Made by a program: the position numbers and the translations under genes. 46,396 nt of DNA from Shewanella frigidimarina (lineage in GTDB: Bacteria > Pseudomonadota > Gammaproteobacteria > Enterobacterales > Shewanellaceae): contig NZ_RKKE01000013.1 in NCBI RefSeq assembly GCF_003797125.1, positions 1-46,396 on the forward strand. The letters run 5' to 3'. Below are positions 7,075-16,300 of this stretch, piece by piece (position 1 is the stretch's first letter; each line of letters begins with the position of its first letter). A model generated the notes under the pieces. It was not told where the DNA came from, made no database searches, and worked only from the letters and a program-made list of their open reading frames with translations.

Positions 7075-7776
7075 ATGGCAAAGCTAACTAAGCGTGCTCG
7101 CGTTATCCGCGAAAAAGTTGATGCAACAAAATTGTATGACATCAACGAAGCCGTAGTACTTTTACAAGAATTAGCGACTGCTAAATTTGTTGAGAGTGTT
7201 GACGTAGCTGTTAATCTAGGTATCGATCCTCGTAAATCAGATCAAAACGTGCGTGGTGCTACTGTACTTCCACATGGTACTGGTCGTGATGTTCGTGTTG
7301 CTGTATTCACACAAGGTGCAAACGCTGAAGCTGCTATCGCTGCTGGCGCTGAACTAGTGGGTATGGAAGATTTAGCTGAAAAAGTTAAAGCTGGCGAAAT
7401 GAACTTTGACGTTGTTATCGCATCTCCAGATGCAATGCGCGTTGTTGGTATGTTAGGTCAAATCTTAGGCCCACGTGGTTTAATGCCTAACCCTAAAACT
7501 GGTACAGTAACGCCAAACGTTGCTGAAGCAGTTAAGAATGCCAAAGCGGGTCAAGTTCGTTACAGAAACGACAAAAACGGTATTATCCATACAACTATCG
7601 GTAAAGTAACTTTTACTACTGAGCAGTTGAAAGAAAACTTAGAATCGTTAGTGTCAGCACTGAAAAAGGCTAAGCCTGCAGTTGCTAAAGGCATTTACGT
7701 GAAAAAGATTAGCATCTCTACCACTATGGGTGCAGGTGTTGCTATCGACCAGGGTTCTCTGGAAGAAGCGAAGTAA
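7075..7776 (+). CDS. rplA: 50S ribosomal protein L1
   Basis: L1 forms the mobile L1 stalk at the E site and represses its own operon by binding the mRNA leader. The 233-residue product (234 in E. coli) contains LVGMEDLAEKVKAGEM, the VVIASPDAMRVVGMLGQ segment, LGPRGLMPNPKTGTVT, and the C-terminal ISTTMGAGV. It is the second gene of the rplKA unit. The 276-base gap to rplJ contains an inverted repeat with a promoter-like sequence and the L10 leader. Confidence 0.97.
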   Translation: MAKLTKRARVIREKVDATKLYDINEAVVLLQELATAKFVESVDVAVNLGIDPRKSDQNVRGATVLPHGTGRDVRVAVFTQGANAEAAIAAGAELVGMEDLAEKVKAGEMNFDVVIASPDAMRVVGMLGQILGPRGLMPNPKTGTVTPNVAEAVKNAKAGQVRYRNDKNGIIHTTIGKVTFTTEQLKENLESLVSALKKAKPAVAKGIYVKKISISTTMGAGVAIDQGSLEEAK

Positions 7777-7811
7777 TATACAAGGCGCGCGTATTAGTCT
7801 ATAATGCGCGC
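7777..7811 (+). promoter_or_regulatory. candidate rplJL promoter inside an inverted repeat
   Basis: TATAAT (7800-7805) sits in the loop of a 6-bp perfect repeat GCGCGC (7785-7790 and 7806-7811). TATACA, 17 bases upstream of TATAAT, is a poor -35. The GC-rich bases right after the -10 form a stringent-type discriminator. E. coli also has a promoter (PL10) in this gap. The hairpin itself could act as a weak terminator or processing site after rplA. Confidence 0.5.
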
Positions 7812-7869
7812 ACTTTGTGGGTTGAAGCCGCTTTTATGCATTAGTTTTAAACTTTTTGTATATTAGAGT

Positions 7870-7985
7870 CGGTTTCCGTCCAAGACCGCAGGTGTTAATC
7901 GTTAGATTAACTTAATTTCCAGCGTAGACGGTGTCAGGCCCCAGCTAAATTTTTTTACTGGAAAATCTGCACCGTAAGTAATTAA
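7870..7985 (+). promoter_or_regulatory. L10 ribosomal protein leader (autoregulatory RNA)
   Basis: The segment TTCCGTCCAAGACCGCAGG (from 7874) and the matching GCGTAGACGGTG (from 7922) are strongly conserved in the gammaproteobacterial rplJ leader. In that leader the L10-(L7/L12)4 complex binds a kink-turn and represses translation. The stretch continues with a T7 run after GCTAAA and the closing GCACCGTAA. It ends about 70 bases before rplJ. Assignment is from recognition of the conserved leader sequence. Confidence 0.85.
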
Positions 7986-8052
7986 GCACATAAGTGTTTA
8001 ATTTGGTAAATACTAGAGAAACTTCTCTAGGTAGAATCCAGGAGTAAAGCCA

Positions 8053-8553
8053 ATGGCATTAAGACTCGAAGACAAACAGGCAATTGTTGCTGAAGTCAAC
8101 GAAGCTGCCAAAGGTGCACTTTCTGCAGTTGTTGCCGATTCACGTGGCGTAACTGTAGGTGCTATGACCGGTCTGCGTAAAGCTGCTCGCGAAAATGGTG
8201 TGTTTGTACGTGTAGTACGTAACACTCTTGCTCGTCGTGCAGTTCAAGGTACAGCTTTTGAGTGCCTAGCAGAAACGTTCACTGGCCCAACTTTAATAGC
8301 TTTCTCTAACGAGCATCCAGGTGCTGCAGCGCGTCTTTTAAAAGACTTCGCTAAGGGACAAGCAAAATTTGAAGTTAAAGGTGCAGCTTTCGAAGGGATG
8401 TTTATCCCTGCAGCTGATATTGATCGTTTAGCGAAACTACCAACATACGAAGAAGCACTAGCTCAGTTGATGATGACTATGAAAGAAGCATCTGCTGGCA
8501 AGTTCGTTCGTACATTGGCCGCCCTTCGCGATCAAAAACAAGACGCCGCTTAA
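8053..8553 (+). CDS. rplJ: 50S ribosomal protein L10
   Basis: L10 anchors the L7/L12 stalk to 23S rRNA and, complexed with L7/L12, represses rplJL translation. The 166-residue product (165 in E. coli) has the N-terminal rRNA-binding domain with [13 protein letters not shown] and the [13 protein letters not shown] segment, and a C-terminal helix (about 135-166) that carries L7/L12 dimers. The ATG follows CAGGAGTAAAGCC. rplL starts 54 bases after the stop in the same transcript. Confidence 0.97.
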
Positions 8554-8607
8554 TTTTAGGCTGGCAGCTTAATAAAATTGAATTCAGAACAATAGGAAAT
8601 ATTTCTA

Positions 8608-8973
8608 ATGTCTATCACTAAAGACCAAATGTTAGAAGCTTTTGCAGCAATGTCTGTAATGGAAGTAGTTGAACTAATCGAAGCTATGGAAGAGAAATTC
8701 GGCGTTTCTGCTGCTGCTGCAGTAGTTTCAGGCGGCGGCGACGCTGTTGCTGCTGAAGAGCAAACAGAATTTGACGTAGTACTTACTTCATTCGGCGAAA
8801 ACAAAGTAGCTGTTATTAAAGCTCTTCGTAGCGCTACAGGTTTAGGCCTGAAAGAAGCTAAGACTATGGCTGAATCTTCTCCAATCGCAGTTAAAGAAGC
8901 TGTGTCTAAAGAAGAAGCTGCAACTCTTAAAGCTGATCTAGAAGCCGCTGGTGCTTCTGTTGAAGTTAAGTAA
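8608..8973 (+). CDS. rplL: 50S ribosomal protein L7/L12
   Basis: L7/L12 is the multicopy stalk protein that recruits EF-Tu, EF-G and IF2. The 121 residues equal the E. coli length. An N-terminal dimerisation domain (about 1-32) and an Ala-rich hinge (about 35-52) precede a C-terminal factor-binding domain (about 53-121) containing KVAVIKALRSATGLGLKEAK. Start at the ATG after AGGAAAT with a slightly long spacing. A terminator-like hairpin follows in the gap to rpoB. Confidence 0.97.
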   Translation: MSITKDQMLEAFAAMSVMEVVELIEAMEEKFGVSAAAAVVSGGGDAVAAEEQTEFDVVLTSFGENKVAVIKALRSATGLGLKEAKTMAESSPIAVKEAVSKEEAATLKADLEAAGASVEVK

Positions 8974-9012
8974 GCTATAATTTAGCTTGCATCACCCAAG
9001 TGATTGGGTGAA

Positions 9013-9044
9013 GGCTGACGGTTTTTTAACCGTTGGCCTTTTTT
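9013..9044 (+). terminator. rplL-rpoB attenuator (partial terminator)
   Basis: GGCTGACGGTT and AACCGTTGGCC pair over 11 bp (with G-U pairs) around a T4 loop and are followed by T6. In E. coli a leaky terminator at the same place lets only part of the transcripts enter rpoBC, which sets the ribosomal protein to polymerase ratio. A second inverted repeat, ATCACCC/GGGTGA, lies just upstream (8991-9011). Confidence 0.85.
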
Positions 9045-9208
9045 GCGCTTTATGCGCAGGCGATTTTTTTCACCTTTTGTCGCCAGTTTTAACAGTCCCT
9101 AGCAGAGATTACTGGTTAGGTTCTTGTCAACAAGGGTGATAGGCAAACGTGCTGATTTAATTAATATTAATTTCAGTCTTGGTCACATCTCGTAAGCAGA
9201 GGAAACCC

Positions 9209-12200
9209 ATGGTTTACTCCTATTCTGAAAAGAAGCGTATTCGCAAAGACTTTGGTAAGCGTCCAAAAGTTTTGGACATCCCTTATTTATTGTCTATCCA
9301 GTTAGACTCTTTTAAGAAGTTCACCGATCATGACCCTACGGGTGAGCGTGGCTTAGAAGCCGCATTCCGTAGCGTTTTTCCTATCAAGAGCTTTTCTGGC
9401 TATTCTGAGCTGCAATATGTCAGCTACAAGCTAGGTGAGCCAGTTTTTGATGTGAAAGAATGTCAGATCCGCGGTGTAACTTATTCGGCACCACTACGCG
9501 TTAAATTACGCATGGTGTTGTTCGACCGTGAAGCTGCTGCTGGCACTGTTAAAGACATTAAAGAGCAAGAAGTCTACATGGGTGATATTCCTATGATGAC
9601 TAATAACGGTACTTTCGTTATTAACGGTACTGAGCGTGTAATCGTGTCTCAGTTACACCGTTCTCCAGGTGTGTTCTTTGATCATGACCGTGGTAAAACC
9701 CACTCTTCTGGTAAGGTGCTGTATAACGCACGTATTATTCCTTACCGTGGTTCATGGCTTGACTTTGAATTTGATCCTAAAGATGCTCTATTCGTTCGTA
9801 TTGACCGTCGTCGCAAATTACCAGCGACTATTATCTTACGTGCGCTTGAATATTCTACTCAAGATATCCTCGATTTATTCTTCGAGCGTATTGAGTTTAA
9901 GATTAAAAAAGATTCATTAGTCATGGCACTTGTGCCTGACCGTCTACGTGGTGAAACTGCTGGCTATGACATTAAAGATGCTGAAGGCGCTTTATTGGTT
10001 GAAGCTGGTCGTCGCATCACTGCACGTCATATTAAGCAACTTGAAAAAACCAATACTACTGAGCTAGAAGTGCCAGTAGATTATATTGTTGGTAAGTATG
10101 CTGCTCAAGACTACATCGATGAAGATACCGGTGAAGTTTTAGTGACTGCAAACAGCGAAATTACTTTAGAAGATTTAGCTAAGTTATCACTTGCTGGTAT
10201 TAAGAATATTGATACTTTATTTATCAATGATCTTGATCATGGTGCTTATATTGCTGACACATTGCGCATTGATTCAACAACTAACCGCTTAGAAGCGCTA
10301 GTTGAAATCTATCGTATGATGCGTCCTGGCGAGCCACCAACCAAAGATGCAGCTGAAGGTTTATTCCAAAACCTATTCTTCAGTGAAGAGCGTTATGACC
10401 TATCTAAAGTAGGTCGTATGAAGTTCAACCGTCGTCTTGAGATTGCTGAAGACGAAGGTAACGGTGTGTTGTCTAAAGAAGACATCGTATCTGTTATGAA
10501 GAAAATCATCGAAATCCGTAACGGTTATGATGAAGTCGACGATATTGACCACTTAGGTAACCGTCGTATTCGTAGCGTTGGTGAAATGGCTGAAAACCAG
10601 TTCCGTGTTGGTTTAGTCCGTGTTGAGCGTGCTGTTCGTGAACGTCTATCTTTAGGCGATTTAAACGAGCTTATGCCACAAGACTTAATTAACGCTAAGC
10701 CAATTTCTGCGGCAGTGAAAGAATTCTTTGGTTCTTCACAGTTGTCACAGTTTATGGATCAAAACAACCCGCTATCAGAAGTAACGCATAAGCGTCGTAT
10801 TTCTGCGCTTGGTCCAGGTGGTTTGACTCGTGAGCGTGCTGGTTTCGAAGTTCGTGACGTACATCCAACTCACTACGGTCGTTTATGTCCAATTGAGACC
10901 CCAGAAGGTCCAAACATTGGTCTAATCAACTCGTTAGCAAGTTTTGCACGTACTAACTCTTACGGCTTTTTAGAAACACCTTACCGCAAAGTGGTTGATG
11001 GTGTGATTACTGATGATGTTGAATACTTATCAGCAATCGAAGAAGGTCGTTACGTTATTGCTCAGGCTAACATCGAAGTTGATGCTGATGGCCGTATGGC
11101 AGAAGAACAAATTGCTTGTCGCCACAAAGGTGAATCTACCTTTATGCGCGCAGCTGATGTTCAGTATATGGACGTATCTCCACAACAGATTATTTCTGTT
11201 GCAGCATCATTAATTCCGTTCTTAGAACACGATGATGCTAACCGCGCATTGATGGGTGCAAACATGCAACGTCAAGCAGTACCAACTTTACGTGCTGATA
11301 AGCCGTTAGTCGGAACGGGTATTGAACGTACTCTTGCTGTTGACTCTGGTGTGGTTGTAGCTGCTAAACGTGGCGGTGTGGTTGATTATGTTGATGCTAG
11401 TCGTATCGTAGTTAAAGTAAATGAAGATGAGCTACACGCAGGTGAAGCCGGTATCGACATTTATAACCTAACTAAATATACCCGTTCAAACCAAAACACT
11501 TGTATTAACCAACGTCCTTGTTGTTCTGTTGGTGAGCCTGTGGTTCGTGGTGACGTATTGGCAGATGGTCCATCTACCGATTTAGGTGATTTGGCTCTTG
11601 GTCAGAACATGCGTATCGCGTTCATGCCTTGGAACGGTTATAACTTCGAAGATTCGATCTTAATTTCTGAGCGCGTAGCGCAAGAAGACCGTTTCACTAC
11701 TATCCATATCCAAGAGCTTTCTTGTATTGCTCGTGATACTAAATTGGGTAGCGAAGAAATCACTGCTGATATTCCAAACGTAGGTGAGTCTGCTTTATCT
11801 AAACTAGATGAATCAGGTATCGTTTATATTGGTGCAGAAGTGAAGGGTGGCGACATTCTAGTGGGTAAAGTGACACCTAAAGGTGAAACACAGTTAACCC
11901 CTGAAGAGAAACTACTCCGAGCTATTTTTGGTGAAAAAGCGTCTGATGTTAAGGACAGCTCATTACGTGTTCCTAACTCAGTGAAAGGCACCATCATCGA
12001 CGTACAGGTATTTACCCGTGACGGCGTTGAGAAAGACAAGCGTGCGCTTGAAATTGAAGACATGCACGTTCGTCAAGCTCGTAAAGACTTAGGCGAAGAG
12101 TTCAAGATCCTTGAAGAAGGCGTATTGGGCCGTGCACGTAACTTGTTACTGTCTGTGGGTTATTCTGAAGCTAAGTTAGCTGAGATCCCACGTAAAGACG

Positions 12201-13240
12201 TATTGATTCAAGTTATCGACGACGAAACTAAACAAACTGAATTAGAGCAGTTAGCTGAACAGCACGAAGAGCTAAAAGCTGACTTTGATAAGACATTTGA
12301 AATTAAGCGTCGTAAGATCACCCAAGGTGATGACTTGGCTCCTGGTGTATTGAAGATTGTTAAGGTTTACCTTGCAGTTAAACGTACTATCCAGCCTGGT
12401 GACAAGATGGCGGGTCGTCATGGTAACAAAGGTGTTATCTCGAAGATTTGTCCTGTTGAAGACATGCCATACGACGAAGAAGGTAATCCTGTAGACATCG
12501 TACTTAACCCATTGGGCGTACCATCGCGTATGAACATCGGTCAGGTACTTGAAGTCCACATGGGCGCAGCAGCCAAAGGTATCGGTAATAAGATTACTGC
12601 TATGCTTGAAGAGCAGCGTGAAATTGCCGAACTTCGTGGTTACATCAAGCAAGTGTACGAATTAGGTGATGACGTGCTTCAGCGCGTTGATATCGATTCG
12701 TTTACTGATGATGAAGTTGTGCGCTTGGCTACCAACCTTAAAGGTGGTATTCCAATTGCAACACCAGCATTCGACGGTGCTAAAGAGAAAGAGATCAAGC
12801 AAATGCTTGCTCTTGCAGGCTTACCTGAGTCTGGCCAGTTGACATTATGTGACGGCCGTACCGGTAACGAATTTGAGCGTAAAGTAACCGTTGGTTACAT
12901 GTATATGCTTAAATTGAACCACTTAGTTGATGACAAGATGCATGCTCGTTCTACGGGTTCATACAGCTTAGTGACTCAACAACCATTGGGCGGTAAAGCT
13001 CAATTCGGTGGTCAGCGTTTCGGTGAGATGGAAGTGTGGGCACTTGAAGCATATGGTGCTGCTTATACTCTACAAGAAATGCTAACAGTTAAGTCAGATG
13101 ACGTTAACGGTCGTACTCAGATGTATAAAAACATCGTCGACGGTAACCATCAGATGCAACCAGGCATGCCTGAGTCTTTCAACGTATTGTTGAAGGAAAT
13201 TCGTTCACTTGGTATTAATATCGAGTTGGACCAAGAGTAA
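9209..13240 (+). CDS. rpoB: DNA-directed RNA polymerase subunit beta
   Basis: RpoB forms one pincer and much of the active centre of RNA polymerase. The product of 1343 residues is nearly the E. coli length (1342) and starts MVYSYSEKKRIRKDFGKRP. The frame is open 10 codons further upstream to a GTG-like start, but the ATG at 9209 has AGAGGA 5 bases before it and matches the family N-terminus. The rifampicin region (about 508-535, SQFMDQNNPLSEVTHKRRIS) carries the wild-type residues, predicting rifampicin sensitivity. The C-terminal clamp segment with LGGKAQFGGQRFGEMEVWAL is present. It is read through the attenuator from rplJL and followed by rpoC. Confidence 0.98.
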   Translation: MVYSYSEKKRIRKDFGKRPKVLDIPYLLSIQLDSFKKFTDHDPTGERGLEAAFRSVFPIKSFSGYSELQYVSYKLGEPVFDVKECQIRGVTYSAPLRVKLRMVLFDREAAAGTVKDIKEQEVYMGDIPMMTNNGTFVINGTERVIVSQLHRSPGVFFDHDRGKTHSSGKVLYNARIIPYRGSWLDFEFDPKDALFVRIDRRRKLPATIILRALEYSTQDILDLFFERIEFKIKKDSLVMALVPDRLRGETAGYDIKDAEGALLVEAGRRITARHIKQLEKTNTTELEVPVDYIVGKYAAQDYIDEDTGEVLVTANSEITLEDLAKLSLAGIKNIDTLFINDLDHGAYIADTLRIDSTTNRLEALVEIYRMMRPGEPPTKDAAEGLFQNLFFSEERYDLSKVGRMKFNRRLEIAEDEGNGVLSKEDIVSVMKKIIEIRNGYDEVDDIDHLGNRRIRSVGEMAENQFRVGLVRVERAVRERLSLGDLNELMPQDLINAKPISAAVKEFFGSSQLSQFMDQNNPLSEVTHKRRISALGPGGLTRERAGFEVRDVHPTHYGRLCPIETPEGPNIGLINSLASFARTNSYGFLETPYRKVVDGVITDDVEYLSAIEEGRYVIAQANIEVDADGRMAEEQIACRHKGESTFMRAADVQYMDVSPQQIISVAASLIPFLEHDDANRALMGANMQRQAVPTLRADKPLVGTGIERTLAVDSGVVVAAKRGGVVDYVDASRIVVKVNEDELHAGEAGIDIYNLTKYTRSNQNTCINQRPCCSVGEPVVRGDVLADGPSTDLGDLALGQNMRIAFMPWNGYNFEDSILISERVAQEDRFTTIHIQELSCIARDTKLGSEEITADIPNVGESALSKLDESGIVYIGAEVKGGDILVGKVTPKGETQLTPEEKLLRAIFGEKASDVKDSSLRVPNSVKGTIIDVQVFTRDGVEKDKRALEIEDMHVRQARKDLGEEFKILEEGVLGRARNLLLSVGYSEAKLAEIPRKDVLIQVIDDETKQTELEQLAEQHEELKADFDKTFEIKRRKITQGDDLAPGVLKIVKVYLAVKRTIQPGDKMAGRHGNKGVISKICPVEDMPYDEEGNPVDIVLNPLGVPSRMNIGQVLEVHMGAAAKGIGNKITAMLEEQREIAELRGYIKQVYELGDDVLQRVDIDSFTDDEVVRLATNLKGGIPIATPAFDGAKEKEIKQMLALAGLPESGQLTLCDGRTGNEFERKVTVGYMYMLKLNHLVDDKMHARSTGSYSLVTQQPLGGKAQFGGQRFGEMEVWALEAYGAAYTLQEMLTVKSDDVNGRTQMYKNIVDGNHQMQPGMPESFNVLLKEIRSLGINIELDQE

Positions 13241-13265
13241 GCATCGCACTTAAGCAATGTTTGGT

Positions 13266-13301
13266 AACCAAGGGTGCTTTGCACAAGCAAAGCACCTGGT
13301 T
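13266..13301 (+). other. intercistronic hairpin between rpoB and rpoC
   Basis: A 9-bp perfect stem GTGCTTTGC / GCAAAGCAC with loop ACAA is extended by AACCA/TGGTT below a small internal loop. There is no T run, so it is not a classic terminator. A processing or mRNA-stability element is more likely. Just downstream CTCC-TTCA-GGAG (13305-13316) can pair over 4 bp and partly hide the rpoC Shine-Dalgarno. Confidence 0.65.
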
Positions 13302-13322
13302 TAACTCCTTCAGGAGAGAAAC

Positions 13323-16300
13323 GTGAAAGACTTATTAAAGTTTCTTAAACAGCAAAGTAAGACTGAAGAATTTAACGGTATAAAAATTGGTTTGGCCTCG
13401 CCAGATCTAATCCGTTCTTGGTCTTTTGGTGAAGTAAAGAAGCCAGAAACCATTAACTACCGTACATTCAAGCCTGAACGTGAAGGTTTGTTCTGTGCGC
13501 GTATCTTTGGTCCAGTTAAAGATTACGAATGTTTGTGTGGTAAATACAAGCGTTTGAAGCATCGTGGTGTTATTTGTGAAAAGTGTGGCGTAGAAGTTAC
13601 CCAGACTAAAGTGCGTCGTGAGCGCATGGGTCACATTGATCTGGCTAGCCCAGTTGCCCACATTTGGTTCTTAAAATCACTTCCGTCACGTATTGGCTTA
13701 ATGCTAGATATGACGTTGCGTGATATTGAACGCGTACTGTATTTCGAATCATTTGTTGTGATCGAGCCTGGCATGACCACGCTTGAGCGCGGCCAAATGC
13801 TAACCGAAGAAACGTATCTTGATGCGTTAGAAGAATACGGTGACGAGTTTGAAGCTAAAATGGGTGCTGAAGCAGTTCTTGAATTGCTACGAGCTATCAA
13901 CTTAGCTGAACAGATCGAGCAAATGCGCGAAGAGTTGCCTTCAATTAACTCTGAAACCCGTCGCAAGAAGGTCACTAAGCGCCTTAAGCTGATGGAAGCA
14001 TTCTTCACATCTGGCAACAAGCCAGAGTGGATGATCTTAAAAGTATTACCGGTTCTTCCACCTGATCTACGTCCATTAGTGCCGTTAGATGGTGGTCGTT
14101 TCGCGACATCTGATCTTAATGATCTATACCGTCGTGTGATTAACCGTAACAACCGCTTAAAGCGTCTGTTAGATTTAGCTGCGCCTGACATTATCGTACG
14201 TAACGAAAAACGTATGTTACAAGAGTCAGTTGATGCGCTATTAGATAACGGTCGTCGCGGTCGTGCTATTACGGGTTCTAACAAGCGTCCGCTTAAATCT
14301 CTTGCTGATATGATCAAGGGTAAGCAAGGTCGTTTCCGTCAGAACTTACTTGGTAAGCGTGTTGACTATTCAGGTCGTTCGGTAATTACCGTAGGTCCTA
14401 CTTTACGTCTGCATCAGTGTGGTCTTCCTAAGAAGATGGCACTTGAGCTATTCAAGCCATTTATTTACGGCAAGCTAGAAGCTCGTGGTTTAGCGACTAC
14501 GATTAAAGCTGCTAAGAAAATGGTTGAACGCGAACAGGCTGAAGTATGGGATGTGTTAGACGAAGTTATTCGTGAACATCCAGTAATGCTTAACCGTGCA
14601 CCAACACTTCACAGACTAGGTATTCAAGCATTTGAACCTGTTCTGATTGAAGGTAAAGCAATTCAATTGCATCCGTTAGTTTGTGCGGCATACAACGCCG
14701 ACTTCGACGGTGACCAAATGGCGGTTCACGTTCCATTAACGCTTGAAGCTCAGTTAGAAGCTCGTGCGCTAATGATGTCAACCAACAACATTTTGTCACC
14801 TGCTAACGGTGAGCCTGTAATTACTCCGTCTCAGGACGTTGTATTAGGTTTGTACTACACCAGCCGTGAATGTATTAACGGTCGCGGTGAAGGTATGGCG
14901 TTCGCTGATGTGTCAGAAGTAGAAAAAGCTTACGCTACTGGTGTTGCTGAACTACATGCTCGCGTTAAAGTACGGATTACCGAAACGAACATCGCAGATG
15001 ATGGCGAAAGAACTAAATCAACTCGTATCATTGATACCACCGTTGGTCGTGCTCTTTTATCATTAATTTTGCCTGAAGGCTTATCGTATGATTTGGTTAA
15101 CCAAAACATGGGTAAGAAACAGATTTCTAAACTGTTGAACACTTGTTATCGTCAACTAGGTCTTAAAGATACCGTTATCTTTGCTGACCAATTGATGTAT
15201 ACCGGTTTCCGTTTTGCAACCATTTCTGGTGCCTCTGTTGGTATCGATGACATGGTTATTCCAGACGAGAAATACACCTTAGTAGCTGACGCTGAAGCTG
15301 AAGTGCTTGAAATTCAAGAGCAGTTCCAATCAGGTCTTGTTACTGCCGGTGAGCGTTACAACAAAGTCATTGATATCTGGGCAAGTGCGAACGAAAAAGT
15401 TTCAAAAGCGATGATGGAAAACCTGTCAACTGAGACAGTGATTAACCGTGATGGCGTACCTGAGCAACAAGCTTCGTTTAACAGCATCTATATGATGGCT
15501 GACTCGGGCGCTCGTGGTAGTGCTGCACAGATCCGTCAGTTAGCGGGTATGCGTGGTTTGATGGCTAAGCCAGATGGCTCAATCATCGAAACCCCAATTA
15601 CGGCTAACTTCCGTGAAGGTCTAAACGTACTTCAGTACTTTATTTCTACTCACGGTGCGCGTAAAGGTCTTGCCGATACAGCATTGAAGACAGCTAACTC
15701 GGGTTACTTGACTCGTCGTTTAGTAGACGTTGCACAAGACTTAGTCGTTATTGAAGATGACTGTGGTGTTGAGCATGGTCTTACAATGAAACCGCTTATT
15801 GAAGGTGGTGATGTTGTTGAGCCATTGCGTGAACGTGTTCTAGGTCGTGTAGTTGCTCTTGACGTAATGAAGCCAGGTACTAATGAAGTGCTTGCTCCAC
15901 GCAACACACTTCTTGATGAAGCATGGTGTAATACGTTAGAAGAACACAGCATTGATGAAGTGATTGTACGTTCTGTAATTACCTGTGACACAGACTTCGG
16001 TGTGTGTGCAGCGTGTTATGGTCGTGACTTGGCTCGTGGCCATATTATTAACCACGGTGAAGCTATTGGTGTTGTTGCAGCTCAGTCAATTGGTGAACCT
16101 GGTACACAGTTAACCATGCGTACGTTCCACATTGGTGGTGCGGCATCTCGAGCTTCTGCAGAAAACAACGTTCAAGTTAAGAACGCGGGTTCTCTGAAGT
16201 TACACAATGCTAAGCATGTTTCTAACATCGACGGTAAGCTCGTTATCGTATCTCGTTCTTCTGAGTTAGCCATCATCGATGAGCTAGGTCGTGAGAAAGA

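Noticed and set aside
9179..9208. Ten-codon upstream extension of RpoB
   Set aside because: The AGAGGA site and the MVYSYSEKK family start fix translation at 9209.
11824..12652. Long antisense frames within rpoB (and similar ones in rpoC)
   Set aside because: They mirror the codon pattern of the strongly coding plus strand and have no ribosome binding sites.
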